53,935 nucleotides of DNA from Nitrospirota bacterium. Lineage in GTDB: Bacteria > Nitrospirota > Nitrospiria > Nitrospirales > Nitrospiraceae. The position numbers and the translations under genes are program-made. Positions 40,010 through 49,021 of this stretch are shown one piece after another. The notes below the pieces were generated by a model. The model was not told the origin of the DNA, did no database searches, and saw nothing but the letters and a program-made list of their open reading frames with translations. Where the stretch lies: the NCBI GenBank assembly GCA_040757595.1, contig JBFLWP010000022.1, positions 1 to 53,935 of the forward strand, read 5' to 3'. How positions within the stretch are numbered: position 1 is the stretch's first letter; each line of letters begins with the position of its first letter.

Positions 40010-41509
40010 TCACAGGGCCATGGCCCGTTTGGGTTTGGCAGGGATCTCGGCCTTGGCGGTCGGAAGCTGGTACACGCCTGGGTAGCTGGCGGATAAATAC
40101 CGGCCGGCTGCCTGCCGTCTCAACTCCTCCACCGCATCCGGGGCCGCCTTGCAGGTCGGCACGAGGTACCGGGCCGCTTCCGTCAAGGGCATCTCGAGCT
40201 GCCAGGCCCGCTGACAGCACTGTTCGATCTCCGCACCCGTCCAGTTGGTATCGTCCGGCTGCGGGCAGTCCCTCGGGATCTCGTACTGCTTCCGGTAGAT
40301 CTTCCAGATGGCCGCTTTTTCGGCGTCATCCGGAAAATCGAACATCACCGTCCCGAGCTTGAACCGACGCCGCAGTTCCGGGGGCAACTGCTGACACTTG
40401 TTGCTCGTCGCGATAAACAACGCGGCATCGTCCGAAACCGCGCTAATCACCTTGAGCACCATGTCGGTGTTGCGTTCGGATTCCCCGACCAAGGACGACT
40501 TGGTGGAACCGGTGTCCCAGGCCAGGACCGGGATGCCGACTTCGTGGCCGGCCGCTTTGGCGATCTGCGACTTGCAGGTTCCGGGATGGCCGACCAGCAG
40601 GAGGCCGGTGGCCTTCTTGTCCTGCATGTAGGAGAGCAGCTTGCCGTGGATCGCCTGGCTGGTCCCGCTGGAATCCTGGACCGCACCCATGGCGCCGGCC
40701 AACATCTTCTCGATCTCGTCCATGAAGACAATGGCCCGGTACCGGATCTTGCCCGTGAGGATCTTGAGCAGATAGGACTTGAGGGCGCTCAACCCGCCGA
40801 TCTGGGCGAAGGATTCCTGCCCTTTCCAGACGGTGAGCCCCGGGACCTGCTCGATCATGCTCACTTTGCGTTGCCAGAGCTGGTCCAGCGAAATCCCATC
40901 CCGACGCATGGAGAGCGCGATCGCTTGCTCCGCGGCGAACAGGGGAAGCCCCCGAACCGCGTCCACTTCCCGGGAGATCCGCTGATCCTCCGGGATGGTC
41001 ACCTCGGCCGCCCGATATTGCTCCTCAAGCATGGCCTGAAGCTCTTGCGGGTTGGGATACGGCTCATCCAGGATCAGCACGTCATGCCGGAGCTCGGCCG
41101 GCAACGTGATGGATGGAGCCAACAGGATCAGCATCCGGTTATTGGACTTGAAGACGTCCCGCAGATTGCCGACCGCCTGGGCGACCGCCGGGTTGTCCAG
41201 AATCCGGTGCGCGTTCAACACCAGACAGGCCCCCCCGCGCGGTAACTTTTCGAGGACAGCCAACGCCATGACCGGATCGGTCGTGGCCTGCGGGTCCATG
41301 TCCCCGATCATCTGGGTGATGGCTTCGCCGCCGCGTGGATTGAGCCCCCTGAGCCCATGGATCAGGTCCCACCGGATGACCGGCAGGGCCTTGCCATTGG
41401 ACAGGAGCTCGCTCAGGGCATTGATGGCGCCATACTGATCCGCCGTGGTCAGTGCCACCAACGGAACGGAGACTCGGCGCGCCGCTTTGATGTGGTCGAG
41501 AATGGACAT
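40010..41509 (-). CDS. Ycf46-like AAA+ ATPase with permuted Walker order
   Basis: This 499-residue protein has an N-terminal half (1-230) that follows the Ycf46 pattern of a RecA-like non-catalytic domain (VPLVALTTADQYGAINALSE, GGACLVLNAHRILDNPAVAQ, then LAPSITLPAELRHDVLILDE). In the C-terminal AAA+ part the acidic block RYRAIVFMDEIEKML (about 256-270), with its following SGTSQAIHGKLLSYMQDKK, precedes the nucleotide loop GHPGTCKSQIAKA (about 307-319). After that come LVGESERN, sensor 1 FIATSNK and the arginine segment LPPELRRRF. Canonical AAA+ proteins have Walker A first. Walker A also reads GTCKS rather than GTGKS. It heads the operon; GGAGGTGGC precedes the ATG. Confidence 0.85.
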   Translation of the reverse strand: MSILDHIKAARRVSVPLVALTTADQYGAINALSELLSNGKALPVIRWDLIHGLRGLNPRGGEAITQMIGDMDPQATTDPVMALAVLEKLPRGGACLVLNAHRILDNPAVAQAVGNLRDVFKSNNRMLILLAPSITLPAELRHDVLILDEPYPNPQELQAMLEEQYRAAEVTIPEDQRISREVDAVRGLPLFAAEQAIALSMRRDGISLDQLWQRKVSMIEQVPGLTVWKGQESFAQIGGLSALKSYLLKILTGKIRYRAIVFMDEIEKMLAGAMGAVQDSSGTSQAIHGKLLSYMQDKKATGLLLVGHPGTCKSQIAKAAGHEVGIPVLAWDTGSTKSSLVGESERNTDMVLKVISAVSDDAALFIATSNKCQQLPPELRRRFKLGTVMFDFPDDAEKAAIWKIYRKQYEIPRDCPQPDDTNWTGAEIEQCCQRAWQLEMPLTEAARYLVPTCKAAPDAVEELRRQAAGRYLSASYPGVYQLPTAKAEIPAKPKRAMAL

Positions 41510-41888
41510 GCCACCTCCTTGAGAACTGGTTGAGAACTCACGACAAATGACTCAATGTATGAAGGCCCGGGTTATGCCCAGGCAGATCGCGAGAATGGAG
41601 AGCGAGAAAGAGAATCCACCGCTCATCGAGAATGTGATCGAACGATGGCGCTGAGCACGGAGCAGGTCGAGTGGGTCACGCGCGTCAAACCAACATTCAG
41701 CACGTCGTCATGAGATTCGGCCACATCATGGCCTACGGCAGAGACACGACTACCCCTATATTACGGCCGAGCGAGGAATCCGATCCCGCCTTTCTCTGTC
41801 GTGCGAGAAGGCTCCAAGACGGCGATGCCCTCTCGCCTGAGGAGTCCAACCCATTGATAACTATGCAGATACCGTGAAGCAACCGCGC
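41510..41888. other. Intergenic leader of the 21-gene operon
   Basis: Just before the ATPase gene lies a direct repeat TTGAGAACT (41519-41527 and 41530-41538), 11 bases apart, a plausible operator on one helix face. A 31-residue plus-strand frame (41559-41654) and a 68-residue frame (41671-41877) have no support and are not called. The GTAATA promoter-like motif at 41755 lies 246 bases before the ATPase start. No other feature is seen. Confidence 0.45.
41755..41773 (-). promoter_or_regulatory. GTAATATAGG motif upstream of the 21-gene operon
   Basis: On the minus strand: GCTCGGCCGTAATATAGG. It differs from the copy at 49890 (GGCTCGTCCGTAATATAGG) at only two or three positions, though the surrounding DNA is unrelated. 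TAATAT could be a -10 box. It implies a long leader of about 240 bases. Confidence 0.5.
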
Positions 41889-42518
41889 TTAACTGGGGAT
41901 TGGCAGGACCACCAGCGCGTCGAGTTCAGCCTTGAACCGTTCGATGGCCTGGTCTACCGCTTGACGGAGTGAGGTGATTTTCAGGGATTCGCCCAAGGAC
42001 CAGCCTGCAGCGTCTTGCAGTGATACGGAGACGGCTCTCTGCCAGGCCACCTCACCGGACTCCGTGAGCAGGAGCTTCGCGGTCAGCACGACAGGGGGCA
42101 AGGTTTCAACGTGGTGCGTGAGCAGCAGATCATGGATCGAGGGGCCGTCAATCCTGACCAGCAATAACCCGTCCGCCCCGGACAGCCGGCCGACCCGAAT
42201 CGCCGACTCGTCCGCCACTTGCCCGCTCACCTGCAGCGCATGCTCCTCAAGGACCGCGCCGAGCGCAGTTCGTTCAACGAACCGAATATCGGGCCGCTGG
42301 GCCAGCACGTCGTGCGCGGTGGCTTCGATCCTGGCGTAGGCCACTCGCCAGCGGAGATCGGCCGAGTCCGGCACCACGATCGCGATGCGCTGGACTCTCG
42401 CCAAGGGGGATTCCTGAGCCGGCAGGGAGGGGATGGAGCCGGGTCGCGCGCTCGAACATCCCCCCGCCAGCCCCGCAAGCACGAGTCCGCCAACCACGAT
42501 TCGCCATGTCGATTTCAT
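41889..42518 (-). CDS. CsgG/LpoB-like outer-membrane lipoprotein
   Basis: This 209-residue protein has a signal peptide with lipobox LAGLAGGC (Cys at 21). The mature part has RIAIVVPDSADLRWRVAYAR, then FVERTALGAVLEEHALQVSG and GRLSGADGLLLVRIDGPSIH. The ER-x-L-x-x-x-LEE and later GAD-LL elements match the CsgG/penicillin-binding-protein-activator (LpoB) fold. Such lipoproteins form or assist outer-membrane channels or activate cell-wall enzymes. It is the last gene of the envelope module, 8 bases after the peptidoglycan-binding lipoprotein, and is probably its partner. Confidence 0.7.
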   Translation of the reverse strand: MKSTWRIVVGGLVLAGLAGGCSSARPGSIPSLPAQESPLARVQRIAIVVPDSADLRWRVAYARIEATAHDVLAQRPDIRFVERTALGAVLEEHALQVSGQVADESAIRVGRLSGADGLLLVRIDGPSIHDLLLTHHVETLPPVVLTAKLLLTESGEVAWQRAVSVSLQDAAGWSLGESLKITSLRQAVDQAIERFKAELDALVVLPIPS

Positions 42519-42526
42519 GGTCTAGT

Positions 42527-43327
42527 TTACGGGGCGCTCGTCTGACGAACGACCGGTTTCACAAGGGGGGCTTGGTCTTTTTGGGCGGTCGGCACCACCG
42601 GGATCGGCCGAGCCGGGACGATCGCCTCCGTCGGCATCTTCTCCACGGCGGGCCCGGGCCTGGCGTCTCCAATCAGATCCGGTCCCTTGCCTTCCAGCGC
42701 CTGCTTGAGTCGAGAGGCGGTCTCCTGATCGTAGAGACCGGAACCCGGCAACTCCGCGATGCGCTGAAAAGTTTTGACCGCCTGCTCCGTTTCCTTTGTG
42801 TACTGTTCAGTCATTTCGACGCGCATCCCGGCCAGGTGCAAAGCCCGATGGAGTGCCAGGATGTCCGCTCCCTTCTGCCCCCGACGCAACGGGCCCGGGG
42901 GGACCCGTAGCTGAAGCGTCACCATATCGGGATCACCCAATTTGGGCTGATCGGTCTTATCGGCGACGGCCCTGACCGACGCTTCCACGGATTTCAACTG
43001 GGCGCCGAGCGTCTTGAGGTCTCGCTGTGTCGTTTCCATGGCCGATTTGACATCTTTCAACGCGCCGGTGAATTCCGCCACGGAAGCCTCGATTCCCGTG
43101 GCTTTCTGATGGGCCGACTTTGCGGTCCCCAAGGCTTCGCCGATCGATTCCGTATAGGCCTTTTGACTCGCATCGAGTCTGTCCTGCAGTCTCGCCTGGG
43201 CGGACAATAACCGTTCCGTCAAGATGTCAGGGGATGGCCCACTCGCGCATCCCATGAGGACGACCATTCCTGTCACGCCCATGAGGCTCGTGACGGACCG
43301 CAGGGTGCTCAGACCGCTCGCGCTCAT
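42527..43327 (-). CDS. Peptidoglycan-binding lipoprotein with coiled coil
   Basis: This 266-residue protein has a signal peptide ending in VTGMVVLMGC (lipobox). A coiled coil follows at about 35-125 (SAQARLQDRLDASQKAYTES, then METTQRDLKTLGAQLKSVEA). A PG_binding_1-type domain occupies about 140-215: LRRGQKGADILALHRALHLA, ETEQAVKTFQRIAELPGSGL, YDQETASRLKQAL. The C-terminus is Pro-rich. It should link the outer membrane to the cell wall, as needed to seat a secretin. The ATG at 43327 is two bases after the previous stop. Confidence 0.8.
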   Translation of the reverse strand: MSASGLSTLRSVTSLMGVTGMVVLMGCASGPSPDILTERLLSAQARLQDRLDASQKAYTESIGEALGTAKSAHQKATGIEASVAEFTGALKDVKSAMETTQRDLKTLGAQLKSVEASVRAVADKTDQPKLGDPDMVTLQLRVPPGPLRRGQKGADILALHRALHLAGMRVEMTEQYTKETEQAVKTFQRIAELPGSGLYDQETASRLKQALEGKGPDLIGDARPGPAVEKMPTEAIVPARPIPVVPTAQKDQAPLVKPVVRQTSAP

Positions 43328-43328
43328 C

Positions 43329-43889
43329 CTACTTCCCTCCCAGACCAATTCGCACAGCCGGTTGAATGGACACCAACACCTCTCCTTGATACAGTCCGGC
43401 CAGCCATTCCCCCCATCGTGCGCGTCCCTCAAGATAGACATCCGTCACCCACGTGGGTGGCCTCGAAACGACCAAGACCCGAGTCCCCTGCTCGGCCACG
43501 GGAACACGCCGGCCGTCCGGCAGAACCACCTCATATTCAGACGGCAAATGCCAGGATCCCACGGTGAGCGGCGCAGTTCGTGCCTCGAGCCAGACCGGGA
43601 TCATCGATCGAATGCTGATGGTCGTTTCGCACACGCTTGAGCTGCTCGATGGAGAGAGGCTGCCGAACTCGCATGGACGTGCCACGGCAAGGTGGGGCAC
43701 GATCGTCTGAGCCGCCCCGAACGTGTTCCACGGTTCCGCCAGGCTCGGCATTGGACTCAGTGCGAGGACCACCATCATCGCTCCGACAATCCGCCACCCC
43801 CATCTTGCTCCTAAAGAACCATGATGGATCCGCCGATAAGCCGGCAATTGTGGGAAGAGGTCGATCGGTGGCGATGGTTTCCCCTCCAT
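43329..43889 (-). CDS. Secreted protein of unknown function
   Basis: This 186-residue protein has a long n-region, then GWRIVGAMMVVLALSPMPSL and AEP as a probable signal peptide and cleavage site (about residue 51). The mature part is strand-rich (ISIRSMIPVWLEARTAPLTV, then YEVVLPDGRRVPVAEQGTRV and ARWGEWLAGLYQGEVLVSIQ). Two Cys in the mature part could form a disulphide. I do not recognise the family. Its setting, in front of the two lipoproteins, suggests an assembly or structural part of the envelope module. An internal ATG at 43778/43775 would give a shorter signal peptide. Confidence 0.6.
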   Translation of the reverse strand: MEGKPSPPIDLFPQLPAYRRIHHGSLGARWGWRIVGAMMVVLALSPMPSLAEPWNTFGAAQTIVPHLAVARPCEFGSLSPSSSSSVCETTISIRSMIPVWLEARTAPLTVGSWHLPSEYEVVLPDGRRVPVAEQGTRVLVVSRPPTWVTDVYLEGRARWGEWLAGLYQGEVLVSIQPAVRIGLGGK

Positions 43890-44425
43890 CGTCCGCCTCT
43901 CTGATTCAGGGCCGATCTACTGTGATCTGACGACCGAGATCGTCCCCTTGCATTTCGCTGAGGCCAAGCCACGCCTGACTTCAGCCTCGGTCCTCCCACT
44001 CAGGGAACAGGGGCGGTGGCGCCTCCTCATCAATCCGCTACCGTTTCTCTCTGCTTCTCAACGACTTCGCGTCGTTGAGCCGGATAGTGCTCTTCTCGAG
44101 ACCGTCCTGACTACGTTCGATCTGGTTTCCTCCTTCGACGACCCGCGGTGTCAAGTGTTTCGATCCGTTCGTCACCGCCTCAGGACGCCCGAGTCTGGGC
44201 ACGAACACTGATTCTCGGTCCGTTCACACGAATGCTTGGCAGAAACCGTGCCGCGCTCCTCTCGCACAAGCCGCAGCTCGTCCCAGACTTATGCCAGAGG
44301 CTTCCAAGCTCGTCGGGTCTCGCCCGGCTCAAGACACGACTCGTTTCAACCGATCTGTCCGCTGCCGTCTTGCAGAAGGACCCAGGGGTCCTTGAACGCC
44401 CTTCACCGGATTTGCCCGCGTCCCT
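43890..44425. other. Gene-free gap of 536 bases with two hairpins
   Basis: No convincing gene is present. CTCAACGAC-TTCGC-GTCGTTGAG (44057-44079) is a perfect 9-bp stem. AAGGACC-CAGG-GGTCCTT (44376-44393) is a 7-bp stem 33 bases after the FN3 protein's stop on the minus strand and may end that transcript. Neither has a T-run. The DNA is less GC-rich than the flanking genes. A promoter for the gene at 43889 must lie here, but I see no clear boxes. Confidence 0.4.
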
Positions 44426-45739
44426 TCAGCACGACAGTTGATCCCCACCGCTTCCGCTCGGTGAACAGGTTGGGGTCTCATTGCCTTCCGTGAAATAGAT
44501 CCCCTTCCAGTGATTGTCGTACCACGACTGACCATTGAGGTTCAGCCCGACGTTTGGCGGCATCCAGACCCGAATCTCTTGTGAAGGCTGATACGTCACA
44601 TTCCCGGCGTAGAGCCAGAAAAACACCCCACCCGGCTTGCTCGGCGGCATCGTCACATCCACCTGGCCCCCGCCCACGACGGTGACCCGATAGGTTCCCT
44701 GATTACCAGTGTTACGCGGGGCGACCAGCAGCCAGACCTTGTAGAACCTGGCGTTGCTGGGGAGCGGCGTCAACGTGGTCCTCGCGGCGTCGTCTACCGT
44801 AATATTCATCACGGTTGACGAGTTCGTCCTCATCAGGGACAGATACGTGCCGATATCCGTTTCCTTCGACCAACAGAATTCGTTTCTCACACCACAGTCC
44901 GGTCGGTAGTGGGTGAAACTGGCCGCATCGCGATACACCCGACCGACCAGCATGGTCGGCGTGGCCTGGGCGGCATTCGACCAGGCCGACTTCGTGCTGC
45001 CGACCACACTACGGACGGCCAGGCTGTAGGTTTGTCCGTTCGTCAGCCCGGTGAGAGTGTAGCTGGTCCCGCTGACGCTCACGAGCACGGCCTGGTTGGG
45101 ATCGAATGTGGCGCCAAGATGCCAGCCTAATTCATAGTTTGACGCGCCCGAGACGGCGCTCCACGATGCCGCAATCTGGTTCTCGCCCGCCGTGGCCGTG
45201 AAGCCGGTCGGGGCCGAGAGATCCGTGCTGGCGGCCACGACCGTCATCAGAATCTGTCCGGTGTACGTGCCCGAGATGGTACTCGTCGAGTCATTCTGAG
45301 CCGTTCCCGTAATGGCATAGGCCTGGACCGTCGCGAACGGCGCCGCCGTCTGATACAGCTGAGCCGTCTGGCCCGTGTCCGGGTTGACATTGATGGTCCC
45401 ACCGGCAGGGGGATGCACCACGTAGGCCGAGATCAGCCGCCGGCCATTTCCATTGGTCAGCGGGGAGGCCTGCAACCGGACCGAGATGTCACTGTTGGTT
45501 GAAATTTGGAGCGTGGACGAGCACGTCGCGTTCGCGACGGGAGTCATTTGTCCGAACAGGCAATCGGTCCACGTGGCATTGGCGAAAGGCACCACCGAGG
45601 CACTGGTCGGAATGGAACCCGTCAGGCCACCGCTTGGATTCCCAGTGACGACGCTCGCCTCTCCTCGGACGCGCATCACGCCGAGGACGATCAGAATTCC
45701 CACCAATACACGCATCCATGCGTATACAGTCCTGCTCAT
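44426..45739 (-). CDS. Adhesin-like protein: pilin-like domain plus FN3 plus C-terminal domain
   Basis: This 437-residue protein has a signal peptide (WMRVLVGILIVLGVMRVRGE). The N-terminal domain (about 25-175) parallels the pilin-like protein at 49088: SIPTSASVVPFANATWTDCL and QMTPVANATCSSTLQISTNS versus SIPTSATVTDYAEIVFNQCA and TATC, ending SGTYTGQILMTVV versus AGSYNGTIVVTVV. An FN3 domain follows (about 180-265; APTGFTATAGENQIAASWSA, then TYSLAVRS). A C-terminal domain of about 160 residues with PDCGVRNEFCW and aromatic strands may be the binding tip. This is the plan expected of a fibre tip or minor subunit. Confidence 0.75.
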   Translation of the reverse strand: MSRTVYAWMRVLVGILIVLGVMRVRGEASVVTGNPSGGLTGSIPTSASVVPFANATWTDCLFGQMTPVANATCSSTLQISTNSDISVRLQASPLTNGNGRRLISAYVVHPPAGGTINVNPDTGQTAQLYQTAAPFATVQAYAITGTAQNDSTSTISGTYTGQILMTVVAASTDLSAPTGFTATAGENQIAASWSAVSGASNYELGWHLGATFDPNQAVLVSVSGTSYTLTGLTNGQTYSLAVRSVVGSTKSAWSNAAQATPTMLVGRVYRDAASFTHYRPDCGVRNEFCWSKETDIGTYLSLMRTNSSTVMNITVDDAARTTLTPLPSNARFYKVWLLVAPRNTGNQGTYRVTVVGGGQVDVTMPPSKPGGVFFWLYAGNVTYQPSQEIRVWMPPNVGLNLNGQSWYDNHWKGIYFTEGNETPTCSPSGSGGDQLSC

Positions 45740-45866
45740 TGTTGTTCCCGCCTCCTCATGAGAAGAAAAGATCCCACCCCTTGATCGACTGCCCCACGCC
45801 ATCGACCGAGTCTCCCCATCATGGTCGCCTCCTCCTTGAGTGCCGTACTCCGTCGTATGCAACGAC

Positions 45867-47327
45867 CTATCCCGCGTCCACTGTTCCGACTTCTGCGGTC
45901 GCTGCGGTGGACGCCGACAGAAACATCACCAATTCGCTTTCGTCCGTTTTCCACCGCCGGCTCCCCGCCAACGCCCCGAGGATCGGGATGCGGGCCAGGA
46001 ACGGGATGCCCTCGTACGAATTGGCTTCGCTGCGCTGACGCAATCCCCCAATCGCGATCGTCCCCCCGTTGGGGATTCTGACCTGCGTCGAGGCCCGTCG
46101 CCGGTTGACCAACGGGCGATTGTCAGCGGTCGGGACCGCCGTTGACGCTTCAGCTTTCTTCACGTCCACGACCAGGGCCTCGTCCGTCGCCAGACGGACC
46201 GTCATATCCAGTTCGATCCCGGCCGGCACCTTTTCCACCGTGATGAACGGAAAGTTCAGCGGGCCGGATTGAAAGCTGAAATATTGCTCCGTGCCGATGA
46301 AGATCGAGGCCTGCTCCCCCTCAAGGGCCAGAATCCGCGGCGCCGCGATCACGCGCGCCTGGCTGTTGGTCTCCAAGGCCTTCAGCTTTGCCAGCAACTG
46401 CACCGCGCCGACCGGTCCCGCCCAGGTCAGCATTGCCCCAGCCGAATCGGCGGTCGCGCGCGCGGCCTTGGTGACATCGGAGGCCATGGCCGGCCCGTCC
46501 AGACGAGGCATGCGTCCGGACCAGGACATCCCGAGCTCATCCAAGGCCTGCCGGGAGAGATCCACGACGATGGCCTCAATGACCAGCTGCTTCGACCGTT
46601 GATCCAACTCCGCCAGCAACTTGGAGAGGCGGGCGGTGACGATGCCGGGGGCCGTCACCAAGAGGGCGTTGCGTTTGCCGTCCACCTTGATATACGAGGA
46701 CGCCCAATCCGGCAGCATCATGCGGAGATCATCGGCTCGGAGGTGGCGCGGGCGGTAGATGGATGTCGTCACCAGCAGGGGATAGACCGCGGATTTGCTG
46801 TCCGCAGGGCCAACCAGCCACCCATCCCCAAACGGGGTTGCGACCAGACCGAGGGGCAGCGTCACGCGCTCGAGGGCCACCGGGAGCGGGGTCATCTCCA
46901 GCGTCAAGGTCACCGTGCCCTGTAACTGCGGATCCATGACGATCGGCACTTTGGCTTGCGCGGCGATGTCCGAGAGGACCTGCTTAAGATCCGTATCCAT
47001 CCAGGTATTCGTGATCCGCGGGTGGGAACCCTGCGCCTGTTCCTTCTCAAGCTTCGACGCCTCCATCAACCGCTTCGCCGCAGCGGAAATCCGCCCCTTG
47101 ATCTCCGTGAGGTGCTCCGTGATCCGCGCCGATCGTCCGATTTCCGCCGAGGTGACGTTGGCCCCTGCTTGTTCAGACCGGCTGGCCTCTGCTGCGAGCT
47201 CGACCGTGGCCGGCTTGGCGTGACATCCGACGACCGCCAGCAGCAGGCCGGACAGGCCCACGGTCATCCACGCGCGGGATCGCCACCCATGCCCGGTTCG
47301 GTTCCTCTTGCCCCAGTGTTTCTGCAT
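45867..47327 (-). CDS. Secretin lipoprotein (GspD/PilQ/BfpB-like)
   Basis: This protein of about 486 residues has a signal peptide with LSGLLLAVVGC (lipobox Cys about 34). A helical region follows, then an STN-like/N0 part (WMDTDLKQVLSDIAAQAKVP, then TLTLEMTPLPVALERVTLPL), an N1-like domain (DGKRNALLVTAPGIVTARLS) and the secretin core: SKQLVIEAIVVDLSRQALDE, SQARVIAAPRILALEGEQAS, VPAGIELDMTVRLATDEALV, then VRIPNGGTIAIGGLRQRSEA and GIPFLARIPILGALAGSR. The PNGGTIAIGGL and IP-LG-LF-like blocks are diagnostic. It forms an outer-membrane channel. A GTG at 47351 coupled to the upstream stop is an alternative start. It is the sole outer-membrane pore candidate; no usher gene is present. Confidence 0.9.
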   Translation of the reverse strand: MQKHWGKRNRTGHGWRSRAWMTVGLSGLLLAVVGCHAKPATVELAAEASRSEQAGANVTSAEIGRSARITEHLTEIKGRISAAAKRLMEASKLEKEQAQGSHPRITNTWMDTDLKQVLSDIAAQAKVPIVMDPQLQGTVTLTLEMTPLPVALERVTLPLGLVATPFGDGWLVGPADSKSAVYPLLVTTSIYRPRHLRADDLRMMLPDWASSYIKVDGKRNALLVTAPGIVTARLSKLLAELDQRSKQLVIEAIVVDLSRQALDELGMSWSGRMPRLDGPAMASDVTKAARATADSAGAMLTWAGPVGAVQLLAKLKALETNSQARVIAAPRILALEGEQASIFIGTEQYFSFQSGPLNFPFITVEKVPAGIELDMTVRLATDEALVVDVKKAEASTAVPTADNRPLVNRRRASTQVRIPNGGTIAIGGLRQRSEANSYEGIPFLARIPILGALAGSRRWKTDESELVMFLSASTAATAEVGTVDAG

Positions 47328-47347
47328 GGTGTCGTCTTTCCCCGCCC

Positions 47348-48952
47348 TCACGGCGCGCCGGCGATCTCGGCGGCCGGTCCCGTTACGGACAGCGGGCGCT
47401 TGGCGTCGTTATCCACCACTGCGCCGATCCGATACCGTCCGGCGGCGAGATCGGACGGCCATGCCGCGGCAAAGGTCCGCTCTTCGCCCGGCCCGATGGT
47501 GCGCTCGCCGGCCAGGAGCGACACGCGGGCCGGCTCCGAGACGCCGGGGATCTCCACGATGGCTTGCACCGTGGGTTCCAGCGTGATCGGACCGGTATTT
47601 TTTACCGTGACCATCAACTGTTTATTTTGGAGCACAACCGGTGTAACTTCCGCTTGCGGTTTCATGGTGCTGACGGCGACTCGGAGCGGCAGACCTGGGA
47701 TGATGGTGTGTTCGGGCTCTTTCCCGGCGAGTTCACCCGCGATCTCCGCCTGACACTGCGTCTTGACGCCTGGTCCGGCCAGGATCGTCAGGGCGACTCC
47801 CATGCGCATCTGCGACGGCACCTCCACGTCGCCCGGCGCGTCCAGCGTCCAGCCCTCACACAGGGCCCCGCGAGGTCGCGGCTGAATCGCCACCCGAACC
47901 GGACTGCCCGTTTCGTTTCGGAGGGCCAGCGTCAGCGTCCGCCGTCCGCCCGGCGCCATCGTCACGTCCAGCGGATCTCCCTCAAACCGCACCGGCGCGC
48001 CCCCCGTCCTCCCGCCTTTCGCCGACGCATCCGCGTCGAGGACCAGGGGAACGGTCGAGACGAGCGTGCGATTGTTTCCGTAGCGCACCACCAGCCGCGT
48101 CTGATACGTGCCAGTCCCCATCGAGCGCTTGACGGCGCCGGTGAAGGTCACAAACCCCCCGGGATACACCGACTGCGTGGTGACTGTCCGATCGGCCTTG
48201 AAACTTTCCAGTTGGAGCCGTTCCAGGATCCGGCTGCCGTCTTCCGTCAACACCACCGCTTCGGCCTGAACGGGGGTGGTGGCTTCGGCCAGGTTGGCGA
48301 TCTCCGCCGTGAGCATCGGAGACGGCTGCACCGACCATTCAGCCTGCCGGACGCCCACTTTGAACGGCACGCTGCTTCCGTCGATGCTCACGCGCATCAT
48401 GACGGCGTACCGCATAATCATCTTGGTCACGGCCTGCATCATGCCCGTCTTGGCGGCGGCCCCTCCTCCCTCTTCTTGAGGGACGACTTCGATCAGGACC
48501 GCGCACACGCGATCCCCACGGGTCCGCTTGGGGACGGCGACGGCGGCCTGTAGCGTCACGCCCTCACCGGCCGCCAGCGCGCTCGGAGCATTCTCCACGG
48601 ACAACCATTTTCCGCATGAGTTCGGATATTCGCCCGCTTCAAAGAAGTTCGCGATGCCGTTCCCTTGCTGGACGGCATCGTAGGCGGCCACCGTAATCTG
48701 CACCGGGCGCGACAGCCGATTGAGCAGCCGAATCGGATAACTCGCCCGGTCTCCCGCGCCGATTTGCGCGTTGATCTCCAGCGGATCCACAATCATGCCG
48801 CCGCGCCCACTCCCGCCCGACACCCCGGTGGACTTGACCGCGACGACCGGCTTTGACCCCGCCCACCCGGGGTCGGCCGGCCCAATCCATCCCATCAGCG
48901 TCAAGATGATGATGCCGTATCCCAGACTGACTTGCGGACGTGCAGGCTTCAT
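47348..48952 (-). CDS. Large periplasmic chaperone-like multi-Ig protein
   Basis: This 534-residue protein has a signal peptide (GYGIIILTLMGWIGPADPGW). The N-terminal part (about 40-200) follows the layout of alpha-type fimbrial chaperones: MIVDPLEINAQIGAGDRASY, PIRLLNRLSRPVQITVAAYD, then GDRVCAVLIEVVPQEEGGGA. Further Ig-like modules follow (about 210-330, 335-430, 435-530), each with strand-turn patterns such as APGGRRTLTLALRNETGSPV and LMVTVKNTGPITLEPTVQAI. Ordinary chaperones have two Ig domains and about 240 residues, so this is roughly double. AAGGAGGAG precedes the ATG at 48952. It probably guides the two pilin-like proteins to the secretin (inference). Confidence 0.7.
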   Translation of the reverse strand: MKPARPQVSLGYGIIILTLMGWIGPADPGWAGSKPVVAVKSTGVSGGSGRGGMIVDPLEINAQIGAGDRASYPIRLLNRLSRPVQITVAAYDAVQQGNGIANFFEAGEYPNSCGKWLSVENAPSALAAGEGVTLQAAVAVPKRTRGDRVCAVLIEVVPQEEGGGAAAKTGMMQAVTKMIMRYAVMMRVSIDGSSVPFKVGVRQAEWSVQPSPMLTAEIANLAEATTPVQAEAVVLTEDGSRILERLQLESFKADRTVTTQSVYPGGFVTFTGAVKRSMGTGTYQTRLVVRYGNNRTLVSTVPLVLDADASAKGGRTGGAPVRFEGDPLDVTMAPGGRRTLTLALRNETGSPVRVAIQPRPRGALCEGWTLDAPGDVEVPSQMRMGVALTILAGPGVKTQCQAEIAGELAGKEPEHTIIPGLPLRVAVSTMKPQAEVTPVVLQNKQLMVTVKNTGPITLEPTVQAIVEIPGVSEPARVSLLAGERTIGPGEERTFAAAWPSDLAAGRYRIGAVVDNDAKRPLSVTGPAAEIAGAP

Positions 48953-49021
48953 CAACACTCCTCCTTGCCGAGTCTCATCACCCCGGGCTCAAATCCGGAG
49001 CAAGCGTTCCAACGAGCGCGC

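Noticed and set aside
41671-41877. Plus-strand 68-codon frame
   Set aside because: No ribosome-binding site, unlikely composition, and it covers the promoter-like motif of the divergent operon.
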